Assembly (NCBI RefSeq): GCF_005405105.1
Contig: NZ_BJDK01000021.1
Span: forward strand, 1 to 60,820
Length of the DNA stretch: 60,820 bases
Reading direction: 5' to 3'
Source: Lactiplantibacillus dongliensis
GTDB lineage: Bacteria; Bacillota; Bacilli; Lactobacillales; Lactobacillaceae
Part shown: piece by piece, positions 9,193-17,296 of the stretch
How positions within the stretch are numbered: the stretch's first letter is position 1
Layout of the letters: each line of letters starts with the position of its first letter
Program-made: the position numbers and the translations under genes
Notes under the pieces: model-generated
Told to the model about the DNA's origin: nothing
Database searches by the model: none
Seen by the model: the letters and a program-made list of their open reading frames with translations, nothing else

Positions 9193-10371
9193 CTATTTGC
9201 GCGTGTAAGTTAATTTGATTTTGGCCGTCTCAACAGTGTCATAATTTTGGGCCCATAATGTAATACTTTTACCTGCACTTTGGGGATTGTTTCCTAATTG
9301 TCTTGACATAGAGATTGTGTTGGAAACCATTTTTGGGGATACGTTTTTCCAAACTTTGAGGGGATCAACCGACCACTCACCATCCTCGGTAATTAGTGCT
9401 CTAAAGCCGCCTAAAATTGGGAAAATAAGTCCAGTGGAAATTTGATAGTCCAACTTTTCATGGCTATATTTAGTAAAGCCACCTTTTGTATCAACCCCCT
9501 TAATCCGACCAAATTGTCCACCAGCGGTGCTTTCTCGGTAAACTTTCGGCATATCCATCTCGATTCTGTCATATAATTTAGCGATGTCGGGCAATAGTAG
9601 AGCCAATTTTTCGTAAGGATTGTTTGGATGTTGGGCTTTTTGAGCCTTGTCAAATTCATTTAAATAATCTTTCAGTACTTGGGCTTTGCCACTGTATGCT
9701 TGGATTGGCTGTTTAAGCGAATCTTCTCCATATTTTTTGAAATTCATTGCAAACATTAGGCGAATAAGATCGACTGCATCGATATCTTTGTCTGATTCGT
9801 TTTGTTTGTATGCAATGTTGTCTTTAAAAGGTTCATTTGCAATGGCATTTTTTACGAATTCGAATTTGTGAGCTAGTTCGGCTATGGCCTTATCATTAAC
9901 TTGAATGCTACTATTACGTGCCGAGGCCATCCCATCAATGTCATCAATTTCAGTCATGATTTCAAGATGAACAAATTGTATGTTTTCTGGATCAAGACTT
10001 GAACGTTTGTCTAAAATAGCACGATAGGTGTGTCCACCATCTAAAATTCCGTACTTACTTAAGTCTTCGTCAGTGTCTTGTCCCATATCAATCTGTAGTG
10101 CTCCCATATTATCGGTGACTGTCTTGGCCGAGAGTAGGATGCCACGATTTTTTTTATAAAATGCCTGATCGTTCTTAAGTAATCCATTTTCCATCGTAGT
10201 GGCAACTTTAGTGTTCATATTTGTTTTACGTGGATTAACTTCTGTAGGAATGTTATCAGGCATATTCATAACATTTACATAGGCATGCCAGATATAATTG
10301 TTTGAACCAACATAAGGACTTTTGATGCGGACAATACTAGCGGCTGGAATATTAAACTGTAATTCTTTCAT
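9193..10371 (-). CDS. AIPR-family (abortive infection phage resistance) protein
   Basis: A 392-residue soluble protein resembling the AIPR family (Pfam AIPR, linked to lactococcal-type abortive infection). The diagnostic core is visible: FYKKNRGILLSAKTV (residues 71-85), then the ParB/DUF262-like ILDGGHTYRAI (109-119), then a conserved ARNSSIQVNDKAIAEL stretch. ATG at 10371 has GGAGC 6 bases upstream. The gene is conspicuously AT-rich compared with the GH13 and MalEFG genes around it and splits the maltodextrin regulators from their operon, so it is probably a horizontal insertion. A small XRE regulator is transcribed divergently. Role in phage defence is inferred from family only; no partner nuclease or methylase is present. 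Confidence 0.7.
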   Translation of the reverse strand: MKELQFNIPAASIVRIKSPYVGSNNYIWHAYVNVMNMPDNIPTEVNPRKTNMNTKVATTMENGLLKNDQAFYKKNRGILLSAKTVTDNMGALQIDMGQDTDEDLSKYGILDGGHTYRAILDKRSSLDPENIQFVHLEIMTEIDDIDGMASARNSSIQVNDKAIAELAHKFEFVKNAIANEPFKDNIAYKQNESDKDIDAVDLIRLMFAMNFKKYGEDSLKQPIQAYSGKAQVLKDYLNEFDKAQKAQHPNNPYEKLALLLPDIAKLYDRIEMDMPKVYRESTAGGQFGRIKGVDTKGGFTKYSHEKLDYQISTGLIFPILGGFRALITEDGEWSVDPLKVWKNVSPKMVSNTISMSRQLGNNPQSAGKSITLWAQNYDTVETAKIKLTYTRK

Positions 10372-10383
10372 AAGTTGCTCCTA

Positions 10384-10413
10384 TTGAAAATGTATTTAGT
10401 GCATGGGTATAAT
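10384..10413 (+). promoter_or_regulatory. promoter of the XRE regulator gene
   Basis: TTGAAA at 10384-10389 and a perfect TATAAT at 10408-10413, spaced 18 bases. Confidence 0.7.
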
Positions 10414-10437
10414 ATACTTCCAATATATAAATATTCA

Positions 10438-10455
10438 TATGGTCCATAGACCATA
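10438..10455. promoter_or_regulatory. palindromic operator between AIPR and XRE genes
   Basis: TATGGTC-CATA-GACCATA: 7-base perfect arms with a 4-base spacer, just downstream of the plus-strand -10 box and in the shared divergent control region. It is the obvious binding site for the XRE protein encoded next to it, controlling itself and perhaps the AIPR gene. Confidence 0.65.
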
Positions 10456-10478
10456 AGTTTTAGAGGAAGATGATGTAG

Positions 10479-10751
10479 GTGACTCAAAAAAAGATACCTA
10501 GTACGTTAGATCGTTTAATTGGAAATAATTTGTCGTGTCTGTTACAAGAGAATGGAATTACTACTCAAGCATTGGCAGATTCAATGAATGTAGATTATAA
10601 AACTGTATGGAATTGTGAGAATGGACGTAATACTTTAACTATAAACCTGTTGATTAAGATGGAAACCATGTTTCGTGATAAAAATATTACACTCAGCATG
10701 CTTTTTGACTATATTGTTGTTGCAGCTATTGATGAATATAGAAATCAATAA
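10479..10751 (+). CDS. XRE-family (Cro/CI) helix-turn-helix regulator, 90 aa
   Basis: A small DNA-binding protein: residues about 10-65 form a Cro/CI helix-turn-helix (GITTQALADSMNVDYKTVWN, then NTLTINLLIKMETMF). Likely start GTG at 10479, with AGAGGAAG about 13 bases before it. It has its own TATAAT promoter and a palindrome overlapping the early transcribed region. It is divergent from the AIPR gene, 107 bases apart, and equally AT-rich, so the two probably travelled together as a regulated defence-like pair. Confidence 0.8.
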   Translation: MTQKKIPSTLDRLIGNNLSCLLQENGITTQALADSMNVDYKTVWNCENGRNTLTINLLIKMETMFRDKNITLSMLFDYIVVAAIDEYRNQ

Positions 10752-10845
10752 TGCAGTATTGATTAACTTCCAACCTTTAGATGATAACTTGATACTTATT
10801 TGTTATTTCGGGAGCCGTTTTTTGTTGGTAATTTTGGAAAGTAGT

Positions 10846-11038
10846 TGTGGCTGGACTAGCCATTCTAGTTAGCTCAGCATCAGATGGAACGTGGCGGCCG
10901 CGTTTATTAGCCACAGCTTGGTTTCATAAGCTGATTTTTGATTTAGCTGAGCCAATTTTGATCCGCCCGCCGTTAATGACCGGACTTGGCGCCTCAAAAT
11001 GGCTCCTGACGTTCCGCATTGTAGGAATCAACCGGGTA
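10846..11038 (+). repeat. A/B palindromic element, degraded copy 1 (gap 10752-11184)
   Basis: Positions 10846-10983 match the B module (GGAACGTGGCGGCCGCGTTT ... GAGCCAATTTTGATCCGCCC, ending CGTTAATGACCGG). Positions 10984-11038 match the reversed end of the A module (CCTCAAAATGGCTCCTGACG, then GTAGGAATCAACCGG). Internal hairpins have decayed. Apart from this and the operators at 11083-11162, the 433-base gap shows nothing coding. Confidence 0.75.
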
Positions 11039-11082
11039 AGTTGACAAAATAATAACAATGCCAACTAACACCGGCTTAAACC

Positions 11083-11096
11083 TGTTACCGTTAACA
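11083..11096 (+). promoter_or_regulatory. LacI-family operator, TGTTACCGTTAACA
   Basis: Palindromic 14-mer with central CG, 13 bases before the -35 of the GH13 operon; close to TGTTATCGGTAACA at 14977. Confidence 0.7.
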
Positions 11097-11108
11097 CCAT
11101 ATCCCCCC

Positions 11109-11162
11109 TTGTTTCCCGCTAAAATAATCAGTAATCTAAAGTTATTAATGAAACCGCTTTAT
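11109..11162 (+). promoter_or_regulatory. promoter of the GH13 operon with downstream operator
   Basis: TTGTTT at 11109-11114, 17-base spacer, TAATCT at 11132-11137. Just downstream lies TGAAACCGCTTTAT (11149-11162), a second LacI-type operator similar to the GCGAAACCGCTTTC at the ABC operon promoter. The arrangement of one site upstream and one downstream fits repression by looping or simple blocking. Confidence 0.6.
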
Positions 11163-11184
11163 AAAGTGGCTAGGGGGTGTTGGT

Positions 11185-12843
11185 ATGTTGAAGTGGTATG
11201 ACCAACAAGTGATTTATCAGATTTATCCGAAAAGTTTTCAAGATACCAATCAGGATGGTATTGGGGATCTCCGTGGTGTTATTCAGCGGATTCCGTATCT
11301 AAAGCAGCTCGGTGTCACGACGATTTGGCTGAATCCCATCTATGTGTCACCGCAAGTTGATAATGGTTACGATGTGTCGAATTACTATGCCATTGACCAG
11401 TCGCTCGGGACGATGGCCGATGTTGAGGCCTTGATTGCCGCGTTACACGCGAATGGCATGTTCTTATTATTAGACTTTGTTATGAACCATACGTCGGACC
11501 AACATCCGTGGTTCCAAGATGCAGTGGCGCATCCGCAGGGTCTTTATCGGGATTATTATTTATGGGCGGATGCCCCGGCCAAGCAGTTACCGAACAATTG
11601 GGGCTCGTTTTTTGGCGGTAGTGTCTGGGAACCTGATCCCGGTGCGACTGATCAATATTACTTCCATTTATTTGATCGACATATGCCGGATTTGAATTGG
11701 AAAAATCCAGAGGTTCGTCATTCGATGCTCGAGATTGCTAAGTTTTGGGTCGACAAAGGGATTGATGGGCTGCGATTAGATGCCTTTATTCACATTGATA
11801 AAGCCGATTTCCATCAAAATGTCCCTAATCAGTCAACTGAACCGACGATTGCTGAAGAATTTTATGCACACTTACCGCATGTGCAACCTTATCTTAGTAA
11901 GTTTTGTGGTGCCTTGCGGGAACTCAAACCAGATATCTTTATTCTTGGTGAGGCGGCATCGGCGAGTCCAGAATTACTGATTGATTATAGTCGACCGGAA
12001 AATAATCAGTGTAATGCGGTCATCACTTTCCGGTCCTTGGTTGATCGTGAAGACCAGTTAGACCCGCAGCTTCCCGCTGAATTTCAACCTAAAGGCTTAG
12101 ATGTTGAAGGCATGAAGCGGCAGTTGACCACGATTCAAACTAAGTTGGCCGGTGTGAGCCTCCCCGTTCTGTATTGGAGTAACCATGATATGGCCCGGGT
12201 TGCGACGCGGTACGCCAGCCCGCAATATCACCAGCGCAGCTTGAAATGCTTAGCGACGATGTTGTATTTGCAACGGGGTATTCCGATTATTTATTATGGT
12301 GAAGAATTGGGCTTAGAGAACTTACAGTTTAGTGATCTAACGTCCTTTAATGATTGGACTGTGCAGCCATTCTATGATCGGGCCTTAGCAGTCGGTTATT
12401 CGTCTGCCGAAGCCTTAGCGATGTTGAATCAAACGCATAAGATGGCAGCGCGCGGACCGATGCAATGGGATGCTAAGCAACCGAATACTGGCTTTTCACC
12501 GGCCACGCCATGGTTACATGGCACGACTAAAATAGCCGATGTGGCCAGTGAACAGGCTGATTCTCAGAGCCTATTACATTTTTATCAGCGTTTATTGCGG
12601 TTAAAGCAAACAGCACTATTCACACAAGGTAATGAAATCATTCAAGCCACCCCAGCGGGTATTTTTCGGTTTACTCGGCAACTTGACCAAACAGCGGCGA
12701 CCGTCACTTGCAACCTAAGTAATCAACCCGTCACAGTGATGACCGATACGACGACGGAAGTACAGTTGCTGGAAGGCAGTGTGAGCCACAGTGGCCAGCA
12801 GACGACTTACCAACCGTGGACCTTAACCGTGACTCAGAATTAG
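11185..12843 (+). CDS. GH13 alpha-glucosidase (alpha-1,4 type)
   Basis: A 552-residue cytoplasmic GH13 enzyme of the oligo-1,6-glucosidase/maltase group (starts WYDQQVIYQIYPKSFQDTN). Catalytic residues: nucleophile Asp199 (GLRLDAF), acid/base Glu256 (ILGEAAS), transition-state Asp335 (SNHDMAR). The residue after the nucleophile is Ala, which in this subfamily goes with preference for alpha-1,4 bonds, whereas Val marks isomaltase-type enzymes such as the one at 28742. ATG at 11185 follows AGGGGG. It is the first gene of an operon with the GH13 gene 13 bases downstream. It should hydrolyse imported malto-oligosaccharides to glucose. Bond specificity is inferred from one residue. Confidence 0.9.
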   Translation: MLKWYDQQVIYQIYPKSFQDTNQDGIGDLRGVIQRIPYLKQLGVTTIWLNPIYVSPQVDNGYDVSNYYAIDQSLGTMADVEALIAALHANGMFLLLDFVMNHTSDQHPWFQDAVAHPQGLYRDYYLWADAPAKQLPNNWGSFFGGSVWEPDPGATDQYYFHLFDRHMPDLNWKNPEVRHSMLEIAKFWVDKGIDGLRLDAFIHIDKADFHQNVPNQSTEPTIAEEFYAHLPHVQPYLSKFCGALRELKPDIFILGEAASASPELLIDYSRPENNQCNAVITFRSLVDREDQLDPQLPAEFQPKGLDVEGMKRQLTTIQTKLAGVSLPVLYWSNHDMARVATRYASPQYHQRSLKCLATMLYLQRGIPIIYYGEELGLENLQFSDLTSFNDWTVQPFYDRALAVGYSSAEALAMLNQTHKMAARGPMQWDAKQPNTGFSPATPWLHGTTKIADVASEQADSQSLLHFYQRLLRLKQTALFTQGNEIIQATPAGIFRFTRQLDQTAATVTCNLSNQPVTVMTDTTTEVQLLEGSVSHSGQQTTYQPWTLTVTQN

Positions 12844-12856
12844 GAGGAATTTCGCA

Positions 12857-14137
12857 ATGGCACGTGATACAGATACGAATTTACGTCAACAATTAATTTA
12901 TTCAGTCTTTACTCGTAATTATGGCCCGACTGGCACATTCAAGGCGGTCCAAGCTGACTTGCCGCGGATCAAGGCGTTAGGAACCGATATGATTTGGCTA
13001 ATGCCGATGTATCCCATCGGGGCGATGAATCGCAAAGGTACTTTGGGGTCACCTTATGCTATCAAAGACTATCGGGCGATTAATCCCGAATTAGGGTCGA
13101 TGGCCGACTTTATTAATTTGACCAAGGCCATCCATGCTCAAGGGATGCGAGTGATGATTGATATTGTGTATAATCACACCTCGCCAGATTCAAAGTTGCG
13201 TCAGGTCCATCCTGAATGGTTCTTCCGTAAGGCTGATGGGAGCTTTGGCAATCGGGTGGCCGATTGGTCAGATATTATTGATTTGGATTACAGTAATCAT
13301 GACTTGTGGGCCTATCAGATTGAGACCCTCAAACAGTGGGCGACCTATGTGGATGGTTTCCGTTGTGACGTGGCTCCGCTAGTGCCGTTAGACTTCTGGT
13401 TAGCGGCGCGGCAAGCTTTGGCCGATTATAAGCCGGGGTTGGTGTGGCTGGCTGAAAGCAATGACTCTGGGTTCTTAAAACAAGTTCGCGATGGCGGCTT
13501 TGAAGATTTATCCGATAGCGAACTTTACCAAGCCTTTGATATGGTCTACGACTATGATGTCTTGGATGATTTACATGCCACGGCGATGGGCGAACGCAGC
13601 TTGGGCGAATTTGCTCGTATCTTAATGAAGCAAGATGTGACCTTTCCAAAGAATTACGTCAAGATGCGATTCCTTGAAAATCATGATGTTCCGCGCGCTG
13701 CTAGTTATTTACGTGATCCGCAATTATTACGCAACTGGTTAGCTTTTAACTTATTCGAAAAGGGCAGTGGGCTGATCTATGCGGGTGAAGAATTTGGTGC
13801 AGACCATTTACCAAGTCTGTTTGATGCCGATCCAGTTGCGTTACAAGGGCCGATTGACTTGACGGCGACAATTCAACGGATCACGTCGGTGAAGCATAAC
13901 CAACTCTTCGTCAGTGGGGCCTATAGCGTCCAACCAGTCAATGACCAAGTGATGGCAATTCGCTATCAAGCGGCAGGTAAAGTGGCGTTAGGCTACTTTG
14001 CACTACGGCCGTTCAGTGGCACGATCAGTTGTGAATTAGCAGATGGTCAGTATCGCAACCAATTGACCGGCCAAGTTATCGATGTTGCGGACCATCAAGT
14101 CAGCCTTGATAACGAACCCTTGATTTTTGTGCAGTAG
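12857..14137 (+). CDS. GH13 alpha-amylase-like glycosidase (cytoplasmic, 426 aa)
   Basis: A compact GH13 enzyme with no signal peptide. The barrel motifs are MIDIVYNHTSPDS, nucleophile Asp171 (GFRCDVAP), Glu200 (WLAESND) and Asp277 (FLENHDVPR). It is shorter than neopullulanases (no N-terminal starch-binding domain) and has a short C-terminal beta domain. The ribosome site TAGGAGG overlaps the stop of the preceding gene, so translation is coupled. It probably trims longer maltodextrins in the cytoplasm before the alpha-glucosidase and maltose phosphorylase act. An exact activity (amylase, maltogenic amylase, 4-alpha-glucanotransferase) cannot be read from sequence. Confidence 0.88.
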   Translation: MARDTDTNLRQQLIYSVFTRNYGPTGTFKAVQADLPRIKALGTDMIWLMPMYPIGAMNRKGTLGSPYAIKDYRAINPELGSMADFINLTKAIHAQGMRVMIDIVYNHTSPDSKLRQVHPEWFFRKADGSFGNRVADWSDIIDLDYSNHDLWAYQIETLKQWATYVDGFRCDVAPLVPLDFWLAARQALADYKPGLVWLAESNDSGFLKQVRDGGFEDLSDSELYQAFDMVYDYDVLDDLHATAMGERSLGEFARILMKQDVTFPKNYVKMRFLENHDVPRAASYLRDPQLLRNWLAFNLFEKGSGLIYAGEEFGADHLPSLFDADPVALQGPIDLTATIQRITSVKHNQLFVSGAYSVQPVNDQVMAIRYQAAGKVALGYFALRPFSGTISCELADGQYRNQLTGQVIDVADHQVSLDNEPLIFVQ

Positions 14138-14163
14138 ATCAGTGAGGTGATTAATGCTGATTG

Positions 14164-14426
14164 GTACTAGTTGGATTAAAAAGCCACTCTGGTTGGCCCA
14201 GAATCGGCTGGAACGTGGTGGCCGCGTTTGGAAGCCAAGTGCGGTCTTTCTACAAGCCGGGGGTTATCTAAGTCGGAAAATCACCGACTAAGATAAACGA
14301 CACCACTGAGCCAATTCTGGCCCGCCCGACGTTAACTAACGGGGCTAAAAAACTAATAATTAGTGATTTTCAGTTCAGTCATTTAGTTGGCAGTCGGCAA
14401 TTTCAAATAGCACCAAGCGGAATGCT
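14164..14426 (+). repeat. A/B palindromic element, copy 2 (B module)
   Basis: A well-preserved B module. GGCCCAGAATCGGCT pairs with AGCCAATTCTGGCCC, with inner hairpins CTAAGTCGG/CCGACTAAG and GTTTGGAAGCC/AAGC. The element begins with ACTAGTTGG and ends with the inverted-repeat end ATAGCACCAAGCGG. The body at about 14270-14335 is almost identical to copy 3 at 22655-22715. It lies right after the GH13 operon. Confidence 0.85.
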
Positions 14427-14604
14427 TGTCTGTGATTTGACAAGACTAGCTCATCATTAGGACAGTTAATTTACCAACTATGATGACTTAATATGATTAC
14501 AGTCGATTACGCAAGTATCGATGGTGGATAGTATCAAGCTAATAGTTATGGTTTAGGGCTTAGCGTTTTATTAAAGCTGCAAGTCATCGCCAATCATAGC
14601 CGGA

Positions 14605-14760
14605 GTCGACCAGGATGTTCGCCGTGTCGAGTCAGTTAGGTCGGTGGGTTGCCGACCTTAGTGACTGGGCCGACTGGTTAGACGTGGGTTACGGCTGACC
14701 AGCGCCTGGCAGACCGGGCTGTGGCTGGCAGGGTTGCCCCACCGCGAACGTCCTGGTCAG
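14605..14760 (+). repeat. structured GC-rich element C, copy 1
   Basis: Outer stem: GACCAGGATGTTCGC (from 14608) pairs with GCGAACGTCCTGGTC (to 14758). Inner hairpins include AGGTCGG/CCGACCT, CTGGT...ACCAG, and a pair of CCTGGCAG/CTGGCAGG segments. It contains AGACGTGGGTTACGGC, shared with the copy at 54890-55065. It is clearly GC-rich against its surroundings. The flanking stretch 14427-14604 shows nothing I can name. Confidence 0.75.
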
Positions 14761-14810
14761 CGCAGGTGAGCAATCAGCGCTCAAGTTCAAAAGTTCAGGA
14801 TTTAAACCCC

Positions 14811-14873
14811 AAAACCTAAAGTGAAAGCCTACACAATACAACTGGTATAGGCCGACACTTTAGGCTTTTTATT
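14811..14873 (+). terminator. terminator-like hairpin before the ABC operon
   Basis: CCTAAAGTG...CACTTTAGG with inner AGCCTA/TAGGCC pairing, followed by CTTTTTATTT. It would end any transcript coming through the repeat region, including the GH13 operon or element C. Confidence 0.8.
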
Positions 14874-14903
14874 TGATGAAAATATGATAGAACCATGAAT
14901 TTC

Positions 14904-14990
14904 TGCAACCGATTGCATTCAGTTTAAGCCCTTACCGACCTTGATATAACAGCGTTTATAAAAAGGTCATAAATCTTGTTATCGGTAACA
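14904..14990 (+). promoter_or_regulatory. two LacI-type operators upstream of the ABC operon
   Basis: TGCAACCGATTGCA at 14904-14917 is identical to the site before the first regulator gene. TGTTATCGGTAACA at 14977-14990 is a perfect 14-base palindrome apart from its centre and resembles the site at 11083. The spacing of 73 bases between site starts (about seven helical turns) would allow looping. Confidence 0.7.
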
Positions 14991-15002
14991 TTGTGAAAAG
15001 GG

Positions 15003-15031
15003 TTGCGAAACCGCTTTCAGATTGGCATAAT
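15003..15031 (+). promoter_or_regulatory. promoter of the maltodextrin ABC operon with overlapping operator
   Basis: TTGCGA at 15003-15008, 17-base spacer, CATAAT at 15026-15031. The spacer contains GAAACCGCTTTC, a palindromic LacI/cre-type site, so binding there would directly block RNA polymerase. Confidence 0.65.
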
Positions 15032-15085
15032 TGAAAGTGTCATAAAGGTTATATATCTTAATAAAATTAAGTAGGGGGTAACATC

Positions 15086-16384
15086 ATGACAAAGGGATGG
15101 AAAAAGTTAGGCGTTTCTGTTTTAGCCGGCGCAATGGCATTAACATTGGTCGGATGTGGTAAAAGCAATTCTTCAAGTTCGTCTGACAAGAAAGTTAAGA
15201 TTACGATCTTCCAAGGGAAGGTTGAATCGAACAAGCAATTCAAACAAATTGCGGCAACATATCATAAGTTACATCCAAATGTAACAATTTCAGTTTCATC
15301 AGTTGGTGGCGGTACGGATTACAGTCCTGTCTTAAAGACCCGGATTTCTTCTGGGAATGCCCCAACAATCTTCAGTTTGGCTGGTCCAGCCGATGTTAAA
15401 CAATTTGCTTCTCAAGAAGCCGATTTGTCCAACACCAAAGCTGCCAAAGCCGCACAACCAGGGACTTTGGATGCGGTTAAGTCCAATGGTAAGACTGTTG
15501 GATTACCATTTAACGTTGAAGGTTACGGCTTTGTTTATAACAAGACCATCTTCAAGAAGGCTGGGATTAACCCAACTAGCTTAACCACTATGTCGAAGTT
15601 AACAGCTGCGGTTAAGAAGATTGATTCACAAAAGTCGAAGTTAGGCATCAAGGGTGTCTTCGCCTTACCTGGTAAGGAAACTTGGATCTTGTCTGACCAT
15701 TTAGCTAACTTATACGTTGGCCAAGAATTTGGCGGCAATGCGCAAAAGATGTACAAGTCAAAGAGCATGAAGTTCACTGCTAACAAAGAAATGAAGTCCA
15801 TGATCGACTTACAAAAGAAGTACTCCGTTGGCCCAGTTATGCAATTGGATTACTCCGCTCAAGTTAACCAAAACTTCTCACAAGGTAAAGTTGCCATGAT
15901 TCAACAAGGTGACTGGATCTATCCAACCGTTGAACAAATCGATAAGAAGTTTGCTCAAAATGATGTTGGTATGATTCCAATTCCTGTTAAGGGTTATGAA
16001 AACAAGATGCCTGTTGGGACGTCACTCTACTGGGGTGTTAACAAGAACAAGTCACAAGCAGAACAAACCGCTGCTAAGAACTTCTTAGACTGGTTATACA
16101 CTTCGAAACAAGGTAAGAAGCTCGTTGTTAACAAGTTACACTTTGTACCTGCTTACAAAGGTTACACCGGTATGAAGATGCCAGATGCCTTGACTCAAGT
16201 GGTCTTCAAGTACTCACAACAACACAAGACGATCGGCTGGGCTTTCCCTGCTTACACCGGGACTTCATGGGATCCAAACACGTTCCAACCAAACTTACAA
16301 AAGTATCTCTCAGGTAAGCAAAATTGGGACACTACAGTTAAGAACTCAATTAAGGGTTGGAATGAACAACAAGCGTCCAACTAG
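15086..16384 (+). CDS. malE: maltodextrin-type ABC transporter substrate-binding lipoprotein
   Basis: A 432-residue lipoprotein of the family-1 solute-binding proteins. Signal peptide with lipobox TLVGC (Cys23 region), a Ser-rich linker, then a mature domain beginning KVKITIFQGKVESNKQFK. It would sit on the outer face of the membrane and deliver malto-oligosaccharides to the permeases encoded next. ATG at 15086 follows AGGGGG. First gene of an operon continuing to the two permeases, DUF624 protein, ATPase and maltose phosphorylase. Codon use is strongly biased to preferred codons (AAG, CAA, GGT), as expected for an abundant protein. Confidence 0.93.
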   Translation: MTKGWKKLGVSVLAGAMALTLVGCGKSNSSSSSDKKVKITIFQGKVESNKQFKQIAATYHKLHPNVTISVSSVGGGTDYSPVLKTRISSGNAPTIFSLAGPADVKQFASQEADLSNTKAAKAAQPGTLDAVKSNGKTVGLPFNVEGYGFVYNKTIFKKAGINPTSLTTMSKLTAAVKKIDSQKSKLGIKGVFALPGKETWILSDHLANLYVGQEFGGNAQKMYKSKSMKFTANKEMKSMIDLQKKYSVGPVMQLDYSAQVNQNFSQGKVAMIQQGDWIYPTVEQIDKKFAQNDVGMIPIPVKGYENKMPVGTSLYWGVNKNKSQAEQTAAKNFLDWLYTSKQGKKLVVNKLHFVPAYKGYTGMKMPDALTQVVFKYSQQHKTIGWAFPAYTGTSWDPNTFQPNLQKYLSGKQNWDTTVKNSIKGWNEQQASN

Positions 16385-16435
16385 CGTGAGCTGTTAACTC
16401 ATTGAAAAAGTATTTCAGATAGAGGGGATTTATTT

Positions 16436-17296
16436 ATGAAGAATCGAAGCTTATCGTTCTGGCTCTTTCTGACGCCAACCCTCGTTGCGTTAGCACTGGT
16501 CGTCTTTATTCCAGCCATCATGGGGATCTTTTACTCATTCACTAACTGGGACGGCCTTGGCTATACTGAGATGCTCGGTTTCAAAAATTACATCACGCTC
16601 TTCCATAATAGCGGCTTTTTAGCCGCTTTATGGTTTACCGTCAAGTTTGTAATTGTAACCGTAATCTTACTCAACGTGATCGGTTTAGGATTGGCATTAC
16701 TAGTTACCCAGAAATTCAAGGGTAGTAATCTCTTACGAACCGTGTTCTTTATGCCAAACCTAATTGGTGGGTTGATTTTAGGATTCATTTGGCAATTTAT
16801 CTTCACCGAAGCTTTTGACGCGTTAGGCAAGGCCTTCCATATGGCTTGGCTGACCGGCTGGCTGACCGATGGCAAGACTGGTTTTTGGGGCTTAGTCATC
16901 GTGACGGTCTGGCAAATGAGTGGGTATATCATGATTATCTACATTGCCTACTTACAAAATATTCCGAGTGAAGTTATTGAAGCTGCTGAAATGGATGGCG
17001 CCTCACCGTGGCAACGGTTCGTTCATATTACGTTCCCAATGATTGCACCAGCCTTCACGGTCTGCATGTTCTTAACGCTTTCTAACGGGTTCAAGATTTA
17101 TGACCAAAACTTGTCCTTGACGAATGGTGGTCCTTATAAATCAACCGAAATGTTAGCGATGAACATTGTTAATACCGCTTATTCGGAAAATAACTTTGCC
17201 TTAGCGGAAGCTAAAGCCTTGATCTTCTTCCTGATTGTGGCGGCAATCTCATTATTGCAAGTTTACTATAATCGTAAGCGGGAGGTGGATCTGTAA
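16436..17296 (+). CDS. malF: maltodextrin ABC transporter permease (MalF-type)
   Basis: A 286-residue membrane protein with six predicted helices and the binding-protein-dependent transport EAA loop EAAEMDGASPWQRFVHITFP, which docks to the ATPase. ATG at 16436 with AGAGGGG about 9 bases upstream. It lacks the large extra N-terminal region of E. coli MalF, as is normal for Gram-positive CUT1 importers. The stop overlaps the start of the next permease gene by one base (TAATG), so the two are translationally coupled and form the heterodimeric channel. Confidence 0.92.
   Translation: MKNRSLSFWLFLTPTLVALALVVFIPAIMGIFYSFTNWDGLGYTEMLGFKNYITLFHNSGFLAALWFTVKFVIVTVILLNVIGLGLALLVTQKFKGSNLLRTVFFMPNLIGGLILGFIWQFIFTEAFDALGKAFHMAWLTGWLTDGKTGFWGLVIVTVWQMSGYIMIIYIAYLQNIPSEVIEAAEMDGASPWQRFVHITFPMIAPAFTVCMFLTLSNGFKIYDQNLSLTNGGPYKSTEMLAMNIVNTAYSENNFALAEAKALIFFLIVAAISLLQVYYNRKREVDL

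Noticed and set aside
10847-11044. Frame of 65 codons before the GH13 operon
   Set aside because: It lies wholly within the degraded A/B element; the same DNA in other copies is not open.
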